A DNA stretch of 64,000 bases from JBBROS01 sp038229135. GTDB taxonomy: Bacteria; Pseudomonadota; Alphaproteobacteria; Acetobacterales; Acetobacteraceae. Both the position numbers and the translations under genes were made by a program. Position 1 is the stretch's first letter; each line of letters starts with the position of its first letter. The notes under the pieces were generated by a model. The model was given only the letters and a program-made list of their open reading frames with translations. It was not told the origin of the DNA and ran no database searches. Below, in pieces: positions 19,269 to 27,854 of this stretch. The DNA is taken from positions 81,183-145,182 of the forward strand of contig JBBROS010000003.1 of the NCBI GenBank assembly GCA_038229135.1, given 5' to 3'.

Positions 19269-20582
19269 TCAGCGGATTGCTCCCGCGCGTCCGGCCATTT
19301 CAACGCGGTTCCGCCCCAAATCCTTGGCCCGGTACAGCGCCCGGTCCGCCGCACGGATCACCGCCTCCGCATCCGGCCCGCCATCGCCGCCCACCAGCAC
19401 GCTCACCACGCCCACGCTTACCGTGATCGGCGAGCCCCGGTTGAACTCGTGCTCCCGGTCCGACTCGATCGCCTGGCGGATTCCCTCGGCCACCTGCGCC
19501 GCCCCGCCTGCGCCGGTGTTCGGCAGCAGCACCACGAACTCCTCGCCACCCAACCGCGCCGCCATGTCCCCCTCGCGCCGCAGCGCCGCCCGGATCGCGC
19601 CCGCCACCATCCGCAGGCAGGCATCGCCCGCCGGGTGCCCGAACGAATCGTTCACGCGCTTGAACCTGTCCACGTCGATCAGCAGCAGCGACAGCGGCAT
19701 GCCATCGCCCGACACCCGCATCGCATAGCCGTGCAGCGCCTGCTCGAACCGGCGCCGGTTGCACAGCCCCGTCAGCGAGTCCTGCGTCGCCACCGCCTCC
19801 AGCCGCTCGTAGGCGTCCATCAACTCCGCCTGCTGCCGCTTCAGCATCGTGATGTCGGCGTGGCTCAGATAGGCCGTCCCGTCTGGCAGGCGCCGCTCGA
19901 TCACCCTCCGCCACAGCCGCCCGGGCAGCTCCACCTCGAACGCTGCGCCCGCGAACCGCGCATTGTCCAGCAACGCCGCCATCTGCTCCGGCACCCGGTC
20001 CGGGCTTCGCTCCACCCAGGCCCGCCGCACCAGCTCCATCAGCGTCAGCCCCACCGCCGCCTCCACGCTGGACAGCCCGTAGAGCCGCAGGAACTCGGAG
20101 TTCACCGAGCAGATCCGCCCCCCGGTGTCGACCATCATGGCCCCATCGGCCAGGTTCTCCGCCACGCTGCGGAACGCTTCGTCGCTGCCGCCGGTGGGTG
20201 CCATCGGCTCGGCCAACGCCGTCCACACCCGCACGCGCCCGCCTGAGGGCAGCGGCAAGGATGCAGCGCGAAGCACCCGCCCCAGGTGCATGAACGTGAA
20301 CGGCCGGCTCTGCGAACGGTGCCGGGCCACGCCGTCCTGCACGTAGCGCTCGAGGTTGGGCCGCTCGGCGGCGCTCAGGCGATGCCGGTAGAAGCGCCGT
20401 AGGTTCTCGGCATAGGGCTCACCCACCTCGATGTGCCCGGCATGCTCGGGAAAGAACGCGAGGAACGTCTCGTTCCACAGCACGGCCGTCTCCTGCGCCG
20501 AATAGACGCCCATGGCCTGGCCGAGGCTGTCCAGCACCTCGCCCATGCGCGCCAGTTCACTTTGCCCGCCAAGCTCAAGCAC
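19269..20582 (-). CDS. PAS-containing diguanylate cyclase
   Basis: Makes the second messenger c-di-GMP; 437 residues. The first 270 or so are two PAS-like sensory segments (the first starts about residue 10; the second contains ADGAMMVDTGGRICSVNSEF). The GGDEF domain follows DSLTGLCNRRRFE and has the active-site sequence GGEEF. An RxxD inhibitory site (REGD) lies five residues before it, so product inhibition is likely. No transmembrane helix is seen. The start is GTG at 20582; a Met 12 residues in is an alternative. It is convergent with tRNA-Thr. Confidence 0.92.
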   Translation of the reverse strand: MLELGGQSELARMGEVLDSLGQAMGVYSAQETAVLWNETFLAFFPEHAGHIEVGEPYAENLRRFYRHRLSAAERPNLERYVQDGVARHRSQSRPFTFMHLGRVLRAASLPLPSGGRVRVWTALAEPMAPTGGSDEAFRSVAENLADGAMMVDTGGRICSVNSEFLRLYGLSSVEAAVGLTLMELVRRAWVERSPDRVPEQMAALLDNARFAGAAFEVELPGRLWRRVIERRLPDGTAYLSHADITMLKRQQAELMDAYERLEAVATQDSLTGLCNRRRFEQALHGYAMRVSGDGMPLSLLLIDVDRFKRVNDSFGHPAGDACLRMVAGAIRAALRREGDMAARLGGEEFVVLLPNTGAGGAAQVAEGIRQAIESDREHEFNRGSPITVSVGVVSVLVGGDGGPDAEAVIRAADRALYRAKDLGRNRVEMAGRAGAIR

Positions 20583-20678
20583 GTCTCACCGCCCCGCTGC
20601 TCACCTCATTCAATACGCAAAACGTCAACGGCCGCCTACCGCCCTCGCCGCGGCCGCCGACCCATGGCAGGTTGCGGC

Positions 20679-21944
20679 ATGCGACCGGCCCCGCCTGCTC
20701 CCCCCCGCCTCGAGGCCGGGGTCATCGTCGTCGGCGCGGGCGTTGCGGGCCTCGCCGCCGCCGCCCGGCTCCGCGCCGCCGGGGTGAATACCATGCTGCT
20801 CGAGGCTGGCCCGCGCATCGGCGGCCGCGCCCACACCATCCTCGTCGGCACCGACCCGTTCGACCTCGGCGCCACCTGGCTCCACGACGCCGACCGCAAC
20901 CCGCTCGCCGCACTCGCCCGCCCGGACGACCCTGCGCCCCAGCGCCTCGTGGACACCGGCGCATCCCGACACGAGCGCCTCACCGCCGCCGGCCGCCCAG
21001 TGGGGCCCGAACACCAGGCCGCGTACGACGCCGCGTGGGACGCTGCCGACCGCCTCGCCGCAGCCCCTGCTCCCGAAGCCGACACGTGCCTCCGATCCGC
21101 CCTCGCCTCCACCCTGCCCGCCTCACCCTGGGCCGGCCTCGTCGCCCTGTGGGAAGGCCCCATCATCGCGGCCGCGGACGCCGGCGACCTCGGCCTCGCC
21201 GACTGGCGCCGCAACCGTCTCGAGGGCCGCAACCTCGCCCCACCCTGCGGCCTCGGCGCCTGGCTCGCCGCCCGCCTCGCCACCGCGGCCACGCTGCGCA
21301 CGCCCGCGACGTGCATCGACTGGTCCGGCCCCGGCGTGTGCGTCCACACGCCCCGGGGCACCCTCGCCGTCGCCGCCGCCATCGTCACCATCTCCACCGG
21401 CCTGCTCGCCGCCGGGGCCATCCGCTTCGACCCGCCACTCCCGCCCGAGGTCGCCGACGCCGCCCACCGCCTCCCCATGGGTCTGCTCACCAAGCTCGCC
21501 CTCCCCGGCGCCGCCGGCCTCGGCCTCGACCCGGGCACCGTGCTCGTCGACCGCGACGGCTGCATGACCTTCATTGCGCAGCCCTTCGGCCGCGACCACC
21601 TCATGGGCTTCGTCGGCGGACGCACAGCCTGGGCGCTTGCCCACGACCCCGCCGGTCTCGAAGCCCTGGCCCGCGAGCAGCTCACCCTCATGCTCGGTGC
21701 CGACGCCGCCCGCCGCCTCGGCCCCGCCACCGCCTCGGCCTGGGGTGCGGACCCGCTCACCCGGGGCGCCTACGCCTATGCCGGGCCGGGCGACGCCCCG
21801 GCCCGCGACGCGATTGCCACCGCATTCCCCGGCGAGCGCCTCCTCTTCGCCGGCGAGGCACCCTGCACGGACGGCCTGGCCGGCACCGTAGGCGGCGCCT
21901 TCCTCAGCGGCACGAACGCGGCAGAACGGCTGCTCGCCCGCTGA
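20679..21944 (+). CDS. flavin-containing amine oxidase/FAD-dependent oxidoreductase
   Basis: About 421 residues. The FAD dinucleotide motif VIVVGAGVAGLAAAARLRAA near the N-terminus is followed by LLEAGPRIGGRAHT, the second family signature. The C-terminus reads LLFAGEAPCTDGLAGTVGGA, which binds the flavin. Substrate (an amine, or possibly a carotenoid-like compound) is not evident. No signal peptide. An ATG at 20664 would add five residues. It diverges from the diguanylate cyclase gene and converges on the LutA-like gene, with 3 bases between their stops. Confidence 0.88.
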   Translation: MRPAPPAPPRLEAGVIVVGAGVAGLAAAARLRAAGVNTMLLEAGPRIGGRAHTILVGTDPFDLGATWLHDADRNPLAALARPDDPAPQRLVDTGASRHERLTAAGRPVGPEHQAAYDAAWDAADRLAAAPAPEADTCLRSALASTLPASPWAGLVALWEGPIIAAADAGDLGLADWRRNRLEGRNLAPPCGLGAWLAARLATAATLRTPATCIDWSGPGVCVHTPRGTLAVAAAIVTISTGLLAAGAIRFDPPLPPEVADAAHRLPMGLLTKLALPGAAGLGLDPGTVLVDRDGCMTFIAQPFGRDHLMGFVGGRTAWALAHDPAGLEALAREQLTLMLGADAARRLGPATASAWGADPLTRGAYAYAGPGDAPARDAIATAFPGERLLFAGEAPCTDGLAGTVGGAFLSGTNAAERLLAR

Positions 21945-21947
21945 CCG

Positions 21948-22730
21948 TCAACGCGCCGCTGCCGCCCCGATCGGCCCGACATCGTCCGTCATGCCCGCCA
22001 GCACCTCCGCCACATGCCGCACCCGCATCGCGCTGCCCTCGCGGGACAGCCGCCCGGCCATGTTCAGCAGGCAGCCGAGATCCCCCGCCAGCAGCGTGTC
22101 CGCTCCCGTCGCCACCACGTCCGCCGCCTTGTCCGACACCATCCGCACCGAAATGTCCGGATACTTCACGCAGAACGTGCCGCCAAAGCCGCAGCACACG
22201 TCCGGCTCCGCCATCTCCACCAGCCGCGCGCCCGCCACCTTGCCCAGCAGCGCCCGCGGCTGTGCCTGCACGCCCAGCTCCCGCAGCCCCGCGCAACTGT
22301 CGTGATACGTCACCACGCCCTCGTAAGCCGCCCCGGCGTCCACCATGCCCCGCACGTCGACCAGATATTGCAGCAGCTCGTAGGTTTTGGCCCCCAGCGC
22401 CTGCGCCCGCGCGCCCAGCCCGGGGTCGCTCGCCAGCAGCCCCGGCAGATGGTGCGCGATCATGCCGCCGCAGGAGCCGCTCGGCACCACCACGGCGTCG
22501 TAGCCCTCGAACGCCTCAAGCACCTGGCGCGCGAGTGCGGTCGCCGTCGCCCGGTCCCCGCTGTTGTAGGCCGGCTGCCCACAGCACGTCTGCGCCAGCG
22601 GCACCTCCACGTCGCACCCCGCCTGCTCCAGCAGCCGGATGGCGGCAAACCCGATGGTGGGCCGGTGCAGGTCCACGAGGCAGGTGACGAACAGGGCGAC
22701 GCGGGGGCGATGAGGGTCCATGGCAACCAT
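21948..22730 (-). CDS. LutA/YkgE-like (Fe-S)-binding oxidoreductase subunit
   Basis: 260 residues with two cysteine-rich CCG-type motifs: PLAQTCCGQPAYNSGD in the first half and DVCCGFGGTFCVKYP in the second. Such domains bind an iron-sulfur cofactor in lactate utilisation (LutA), glycolate oxidase and heterodisulfide reductases. The LutB and LutC partners are not adjacent, so the substrate stays open. The ATG at 22730 was taken; a second in-frame ATG at 22721 is possible, and neither has a strong ribosome site. Confidence 0.85.
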   Translation of the reverse strand: MVAMDPHRPRVALFVTCLVDLHRPTIGFAAIRLLEQAGCDVEVPLAQTCCGQPAYNSGDRATATALARQVLEAFEGYDAVVVPSGSCGGMIAHHLPGLLASDPGLGARAQALGAKTYELLQYLVDVRGMVDAGAAYEGVVTYHDSCAGLRELGVQAQPRALLGKVAGARLVEMAEPDVCCGFGGTFCVKYPDISVRMVSDKAADVVATGADTLLAGDLGCLLNMAGRLSREGSAMRVRHVAEVLAGMTDDVGPIGAAAAR

Positions 22731-22739
22731 ATAGGCCCG

Positions 22740-23579
22740 CTACGCAGCCTGCTCCAGCGCCGCGGCCAGCCGCCGCTCGGCGGTGGAGACGTAATCGCCG
22801 TCGATCTCCACCCCGATCGCCCTGCATCCCTCCTGCACCGCCGCCAGCAGCGTGGTCCCTGCGCCCGCGAACGGGTCCAGCACCACCGCACCCGGCTTGC
22901 CGTGCAGCCGGATGCACCAGCGCGGCAGGTCCAGCGGGAACGTCCCCGGATGGCTGAACTTCTCCGCGCGCGCCTGCACCGTCGGATAGGGCACGAACCA
23001 GGTGTCCCCTCGGCACCGCGAATCCTGCGCGTGGCCACGCCGGGCGATGTTGCTCTTGTCCTTGTAGGGCACGCCGACAGCCAACCGGTCCAGCCGGACG
23101 TCGCCCCGGTGGGTCAGGTGGAACAGCTGCTCATGGTTGCGGTGCAGGAAGCGCTCGCCCGGAACCGGCTTGAAGTGCCCCACAGCATCACCGGGCAGCG
23201 CGATCGACTTCACCCACGCAATGTGGTTCTGCAACGCGAACATGGGCCGCAGCCGCACGATCAGCTCGAACGGCAGCCAGGGCTGCGTGGACGAGCCCGC
23301 AACGTTGAGGAAGAAGGACCCGTCCGGCCGCAGCACCCGCCGCAGCGCCGCCGCCACCCGCACCATCCACTCGAGGTAATCCGCCTCGTCCCGCTTGTCC
23401 CCATAGGTCGAGTAGGCGATCCCGAGATTATACGGCGGCGACGTCACGATCACATCCACCGAGGCCTCGGGCATCGAGGCCAGCACATCGAGGCAATCGC
23501 CCTGCAGCAGCGTCCATCCGGGCGCCGCCCCAGCCGCGTTGATGACCGTCAGCCCGAGCGCGCCGCGGAAAGCCGCCAC
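22740..23579 (-). CDS. orphan DNA methyltransferase (beta class, N4-cytosine or N6-adenine)
   Basis: 279 residues. The catalytic motif TSPPYNLGI comes before the AdoMet-binding motif DPFAGAGTT, which is the beta-class order. TSPPY, not DPPYNLQL, separates it from the cell-cycle enzyme CcrM; it may methylate adenine N6 or cytosine N4. No restriction endonuclease is adjacent. The GTG start at 23579 overlaps the end of the Tim44-like gene by 31 bases, so the two are probably co-expressed. A regulatory or housekeeping methylase is likely, but the target sequence cannot be read. Confidence 0.88.
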   Translation of the reverse strand: MAAFRGALGLTVINAAGAAPGWTLLQGDCLDVLASMPEASVDVIVTSPPYNLGIAYSTYGDKRDEADYLEWMVRVAAALRRVLRPDGSFFLNVAGSSTQPWLPFELIVRLRPMFALQNHIAWVKSIALPGDAVGHFKPVPGERFLHRNHEQLFHLTHRGDVRLDRLAVGVPYKDKSNIARRGHAQDSRCRGDTWFVPYPTVQARAEKFSHPGTFPLDLPRWCIRLHGKPGAVVLDPFAGAGTTLLAAVQEGCRAIGVEIDGDYVSTAERRLAAALEQAA

Positions 23580-24217
23580 GCCGGGTCGGGCTGCGTCAGG
23601 TCCCGCTGGAAGGTCCAGATGTCGGTCAGCTCCGTCACGGCATCCGTGCCAGCCACCGGCCGCCCATCGCGCCCGAGCGTCTCGGCCACCTGGTCCGACA
23701 CGAACCGCACCGTTACGTGCCCCACACTACCATCCAGCGTGGCCTCGACGATCTCCGCCCGTTCGATGGAGCGCAGTTCGCTGCGCTGCGTCTCGCCCGC
23801 CGCCTCGCGCGCCGCAATCGCCTGCTCGAACCCGGCATAGGTCTGGTCCGCCAGCAGCGGCCGCAACGTCACGCGGTCCCCGGCCGCGAAAGCCGCAACG
23901 ATCATGCCGAACGCCGCTTCGGCGCCCTGCAGGAAGAAGGCGGGGTTGAACGCACGATCGACGGAGGCCATCCGCGTGAGCGTGATGCCCACGGGGCTCC
24001 CCGGCTCCGGCAGCGGGCGGGCAGGCGCGGCCGCCTCGGCCCGGCCATCGATCGTTGGCCCCACGCGCGCCATGCCCGGGACCTGGACCGGCCCGCCCTC
24101 GGGCCGCGCCGGCCGCTCGAACCCCGTCCGTCGCCCCAGGATCCCACGCAAGCGGAACACAAGGAACGCCGCAATCATCGCAAACAGAATGATGTCGATG
24201 GGTAGTCCGCCGCCCAT
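23549..24217 (-). CDS. Tim44/TimA-like domain protein
   Basis: 222 residues. A single N-terminal membrane anchor (LPIDIILFAMIAAFLVFRLR, residues 5-24) is followed by a Pro/Ala-rich linker. The C-terminal Tim44-like domain starts about residue 90 (FNPAFFLQGAEAAFGMIVAA). The domain is related to a mitochondrial import motor component; in alphaproteobacteria these proteins are anchored in the inner membrane and have a poorly known role. It is upstream of, and overlaps, the methyltransferase gene. Confidence 0.85.
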   Translation of the reverse strand: MGGGLPIDIILFAMIAAFLVFRLRGILGRRTGFERPARPEGGPVQVPGMARVGPTIDGRAEAAAPARPLPEPGSPVGITLTRMASVDRAFNPAFFLQGAEAAFGMIVAAFAAGDRVTLRPLLADQTYAGFEQAIAAREAAGETQRSELRSIERAEIVEATLDGSVGHVTVRFVSDQVAETLGRDGRPVAGTDAVTELTDIWTFQRDLTQPDPAWRLSAARSG

Positions 24218-24349
24218 GATGCCCGAAACCCGAATCCGTAGGTCTTACACATAGGCCCGAGCCCCACGCTAAACAATGAAGAAGCCCACTCTGCCGCCCC
24301 ACCCCCCGGGAACCTTGCCCCGCTGCATCCCGCACGCTAATTCCCGCAC

Positions 24350-24904
24350 ATGATCCTGCTCCGCCACGGCCAAAGCGAGTTCAACCTTCACTTCACCGCC
24401 ACCCGGCGGGACCCGGGCATCCCGGACCCCAAGCTCACCCCGCTCGGCCATGAGCAGGCCCAGGCCGCCGCGGACGCCATGGCGCTGGAGGACGTGCGCG
24501 AGATCCTCGCCTCCCCCTACACCCGCGCGCTGCAAACGGCCGCCCCCATCGCCACGCGCCTTGGCCTGCCAGTCCGCGTCCACCCCACGGTCCGCGAGCG
24601 CTACGCCTTCAGCTGTGACATCGGCTCCCCCGTCTCCACCCTCGCCACCGTATTCCCCGATCACGACTTCGACCATCTGGACGAAGTCTGGTGGCCGCAG
24701 GAAACGGAGTCCGAAGCCGCGACCATGGCCCGCGCGCACGCGTTCCGCGCGGAATCCGCGTCCGCCGAGTGGCGGCACACCCTCGTCATATGCCACTGGG
24801 GCTTCATCATGGCCCTCACCGGACTCAGCGTGCAGAACGGCCAATGGCTCCGCTTCGATCCCACCGCCGCCCCGCCCACCGAGGTGCCCTGGCGCCACGT
24901 TTGA
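24350..24904 (+). CDS. histidine phosphatase family protein
   Basis: Short (184 residues) phosphoglycerate-mutase-like phosphatase. It opens with the catalytic MILLRHGQSEFN, then SPYTRALQTA, and the second His lies in TLVICHWGFIM. Substrate unknown. Its stop overlaps the start of the NUDIX gene (GTTTGA), suggesting joint action on a phosphorylated or nucleotide metabolite. Confidence 0.87.
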   Translation: MILLRHGQSEFNLHFTATRRDPGIPDPKLTPLGHEQAQAAADAMALEDVREILASPYTRALQTAAPIATRLGLPVRVHPTVRERYAFSCDIGSPVSTLATVFPDHDFDHLDEVWWPQETESEAATMARAHAFRAESASAEWRHTLVICHWGFIMALTGLSVQNGQWLRFDPTAAPPTEVPWRHV

Positions 24905-25332
24905 GCCGCGAATATCCCGCCCGCCCCCTCGTGGGCATCGGCGTCGTGCTGCTGAAGCCCGATGCCGTGCTGCTGGTCCGCCGCAGCAAGCCCCCAGCCG
25001 CCGGCACCTGGTCCATCCCGGGCGGCGCGCAGGAACTGGGTGAGACGGCCGAAGCCGCCGCCCGGCGCGAGCTGCTCGAAGAAGCCGGCCTGGCCTGCGG
25101 CCCGCTCCACCTGGTCGCCAACGTCGACAGCATCCACAAGGACGAGTCCGGCCGCGTCCAATATCACTATACCATCATCGATTTCGCCGCCGCCTGGCAG
25201 GGCGGCATCCCGACCCCCGGCAGCGACGTGACCGAGGCCGTCTTCGCGCCGCTCGAACGCCTAGAGGCCTACGCCCTCTGGACGGAGGCCCACCGCGTCA
25301 TCGCCCTGGCCCGGACTGCCTTGCGTCTGTAG
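24901..25332 (+). CDS. NUDIX hydrolase
   Basis: 143 residues. A complete NUDIX box is present: G-GAQELGE-TAEAAARRELLEEAGL, with the metal-binding REllEE core near residue 60. It hydrolyses a nucleoside diphosphate linked to another moiety; the YHYTIIDF and RVIALAR surroundings resemble ADP-ribose pyrophosphatases but do not settle the substrate. The TTG at 24901 overlaps the upstream stop by four bases and is the natural coupled start. Confidence 0.87.
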   Translation: MSREYPARPLVGIGVVLLKPDAVLLVRRSKPPAAGTWSIPGGAQELGETAEAAARRELLEEAGLACGPLHLVANVDSIHKDESGRVQYHYTIIDFAAAWQGGIPTPGSDVTEAVFAPLERLEAYALWTEAHRVIALARTALRL

Positions 25333-25386
25333 AGGCCCCGAGAACCTCCGATCGCGAGCCGAAAGCGCGGCCATCGGACCTCGACC

Positions 25387-25680
25387 CTAGCTCCGCCGCC
25401 GCCGCTGCGTGCTGGGCTTGCCCAGGTTGAACGTGAGCGCCAGCCCGGCACACACAAGGCCAAGGCACGCCGGCAACAACCAGGCCGGCCGTGACAGGAA
25501 CGGAAGCTCGATCCAGTTGTACACCCAGACCGGGCTCACACCCTGCAGCCAGCCGACCACCGCTGCATCCATCTGCAGCAGCCCTTGGCCCAACGGCATG
25601 CGCGACGAGGTCAGCGCCGCGATCGCCACCGCCGCCACCAGGAACACCGCCGATAGGACCGCGAAAATGCGTGCCGCCAT
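25387..25680 (-). CDS. short membrane protein downstream of msrP
   Basis: 97 residues with two hydrophobic helices (about residues 4-24 and 67-85) and a basic C-terminal tail. The start overlaps the msrP stop by one base. The partner normally found here, MsrQ, is a haem-binding protein of about 200 residues with six helices, which this is not. No His suitable as a haem ligand is present in the helices. I do not recognise the family. Confidence 0.7.
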   Translation of the reverse strand: MAARIFAVLSAVFLVAAVAIAALTSSRMPLGQGLLQMDAAVVGWLQGVSPVWVYNWIELPFLSRPAWLLPACLGLVCAGLALTFNLGKPSTQRRRRS

Positions 25681-26609
25681 CACATGAAAAGCTTCTCGTT
25701 GCCGAGACCAGCATACAGGTCCGCGACGAACTCGCCATAGCCGTTGTAGATCCGCGTCGGCACGCGCTGGTCGTTGCCCAGCAGACGCTCCGTCGCCTGG
25801 GTCCAGCGCGGATGCGGCACGGCAGGGTTCACGTTGGCCCAGAACCCATACTCTGCGGGCTGCAACCCCTCCCAGAACGTGGTCGGCCGCTTGTCCGTGA
25901 AGGTCACCTTCACGATCGACTTCACCGACTTGAACCCATACTTCCACGGCAGCACCAGGCGGATCGGCGCGCCGTTCTGCTTCGGCACCGCCTTGCCGTA
26001 GAGGCCCGTCACGAGGAAGGCCAGGTCGTTCTGCGCCTCCGCCATCGTGACGCCCTCCACATAGGGCCACTCGAACGCCGAAAGCCGCAGCCCCGGCATC
26101 GTCTTCGGGTCCGCCAGCGTCGTCAGCGCGATGTATTTCGCTCCCATCGTGGGCTCAGCCATCGCCACCAGCTTGCTCAGCGGGAACCCCGTCCAAGGCA
26201 CCGTCATCGCCCAGCCCTCGACGCAGCGATGGCGATAGATCCTCTCCTCGAGCGAAACCTGCTTCATGAGGTCGTCCAGGTCGATCGTCTTGGGCTGCTT
26301 GACCATGCCGTCGATGGCGATCGTCCAGGGCGACACCGGCAGGCGCTGGGCTGCGCGGCTGATGCTCTTATCGGTGCCGAACTCGTAGTAGTTGTTGTAG
26401 GTCGTCGCGTCCTTCTCGGCCGTCAGCTCCCGCCCGCCATCGAATTTCGGGTTGCGCGGCGCCCCCTGCGCCCGGGCCGCCTCCGGCCACAGCGCGGCGG
26501 CGCCTATGCCGCCCGCCAACCCCAACGCCCCGCGCCGCCCGAGCACCAGGGCCTCCGGTGTCACCTGGTTCTCGCTGATCTCCCAGCCGCGGCGCTTGAT
26601 CACGTGCAT
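25680..26609 (-). CDS. msrP: periplasmic methionine-sulfoxide reductase catalytic subunit
   Basis: Molybdenum enzyme that repairs oxidised methionine in periplasmic proteins; 309 residues. A twin-arginine signal (LGRRGALGLAGGIGAA, cleaved near AARAQG) takes the folded protein to the periplasm. The molybdenum-ligand Cys is in YRHRCVEGWAM, and the family block LPWKYGFKSVKSIVKVTF is intact. The usual electron donor msrQ is absent; a two-helix protein follows instead. Confidence 0.93.
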   Translation of the reverse strand: MHVIKRRGWEISENQVTPEALVLGRRGALGLAGGIGAAALWPEAARAQGAPRNPKFDGGRELTAEKDATTYNNYYEFGTDKSISRAAQRLPVSPWTIAIDGMVKQPKTIDLDDLMKQVSLEERIYRHRCVEGWAMTVPWTGFPLSKLVAMAEPTMGAKYIALTTLADPKTMPGLRLSAFEWPYVEGVTMAEAQNDLAFLVTGLYGKAVPKQNGAPIRLVLPWKYGFKSVKSIVKVTFTDKRPTTFWEGLQPAEYGFWANVNPAVPHPRWTQATERLLGNDQRVPTRIYNGYGEFVADLYAGLGNEKLFM

Positions 26610-26690
26610 GGCGTCATCCTTCGGTGTCCATCGTCCTTACCATCTGGGACGCCGGGCCGCGAAGTCACGCTTTGCAGCGTGACGGATGCG

Positions 26691-27785
26691 TCATGCTTTC
26701 CATGCCGGGGCGGCGCCCTGCCCGGCGGCGGCCCGCTCGGCCTCCAGCAGCGCCCTCTTCCGCGGCACCCCCCAGCGATACCCAGTGAGGTCCCCCGACT
26801 TTCCCACCACGCGGTGGCAAGGCACGGCGAGCGAAACCGGGTTCGTAGCGCAGGACCGCGCGACCGCACGCACCGCCGCCGGCTGCCCGATCATGCCCGC
26901 CACCTCGGCATAGGTCCGCGTCTCGCCCGCCGGGATTCGCCCGAGCGCGGCCCAAACGCGCCGCTGGAATGCCGTGCCTCGCAGATCCAGCGGCAGCTTC
27001 AGCGCCGCCGCGGGCTCCTCGAGGAAGGCCAGCACCTGGTCCAGCGTCGCCTCCAGCCCGGCATCGTCCGCCCGCATCTCCGCCTGCGGGAAGCGCCGCC
27101 GCAGGTCGCCCATCAGCGCATCGTCCGGCTCCGCAAAGCCAAGAAAGCACACGCCCCGCGCGGTGGCGCCCACCAGGAGGCGGCCGAACGCCGTGTCCGC
27201 GAAGGCGGTGCGGATGAGTTCGCCGCCGCCGCCGCGCCGCACAGCACCCGGCGTCATCCCCAGCAGCCGCCCCGTGTGCTCGTACACCCGGCTCTCGGAC
27301 CCGAACCCGGCATCCAGCACCGCATCCACCACCCGCGCGCCCCCCTCCAGCGAGGCCTGCAGCCGCCGCGCCCGAACCCCCTCCGCATAGGAGCGCGGCG
27401 TGAGGCCAGTGTGCTCCCGGAACAGCCGCAGGAAATGAAACCTCGAGTAGCCCGACCGCTCCGCCAAACGTTCGAGCGAGGGGATGCCGGGCTCCGCCTC
27501 CATGAAGGCGCACGCATCCTCCACCACCGCCCGCACCAGCGCCGCCCGCGTGCCGTCCGGGTCGCAGCGGCGGCAGGCGCGGAACCCGGCCTCCCCGGCC
27601 TGCGCCGGACTGTCGAAGAACCGCACGTTGCGCCGCAGCGGCCGTGGCGAGGGGCAGCCAGGGCGGCAGTACACGCCCATCGTCACCACCGCATACAGGA
27701 ATGTGCCCGGCTCGCGGCCCAGCACCGTCTGCCAACGGGCTTCCCAGCGCCTCTCATCGTCGTTCGTCGGCATCGTCATGTCCAT
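26691..27785 (-). CDS. ada: bifunctional methylated-DNA repair protein and regulator Ada
   Basis: 364 residues. The N-terminal zinc domain has the four Cys of YCRPGCPSP and FRACRRCDPD, the first of which takes methyl from phosphotriesters. An AraC-type helix-turn-helix region follows (LAERSGYSRFHFLRLFREHT). The C-terminal domain repairs O6-methylguanine through the Cys of PCHRVVG. Methylated Ada normally activates its own promoter. Start ATG at 27785 (MDMTMP); two further ATG codons follow within four residues. Confidence 0.94.
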   Translation of the reverse strand: MDMTMPTNDDERRWEARWQTVLGREPGTFLYAVVTMGVYCRPGCPSPRPLRRNVRFFDSPAQAGEAGFRACRRCDPDGTRAALVRAVVEDACAFMEAEPGIPSLERLAERSGYSRFHFLRLFREHTGLTPRSYAEGVRARRLQASLEGGARVVDAVLDAGFGSESRVYEHTGRLLGMTPGAVRRGGGGELIRTAFADTAFGRLLVGATARGVCFLGFAEPDDALMGDLRRRFPQAEMRADDAGLEATLDQVLAFLEEPAAALKLPLDLRGTAFQRRVWAALGRIPAGETRTYAEVAGMIGQPAAVRAVARSCATNPVSLAVPCHRVVGKSGDLTGYRWGVPRKRALLEAERAAAGQGAAPAWKA

Positions 27786-27854
27786 CGCACGGCTCCTCGC
27801 TTCGGGTGCTGCACCATCGCAATCCGCCGCTCGCAGGGCCATCCGAGGCTTGCG

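Noticed and set aside
22740..23579. Calling the methyltransferase ccrM
   Set aside because: CcrM has DPPYNLQL and a longer C-terminus; this protein has TSPPYNLGI and only 279 residues.
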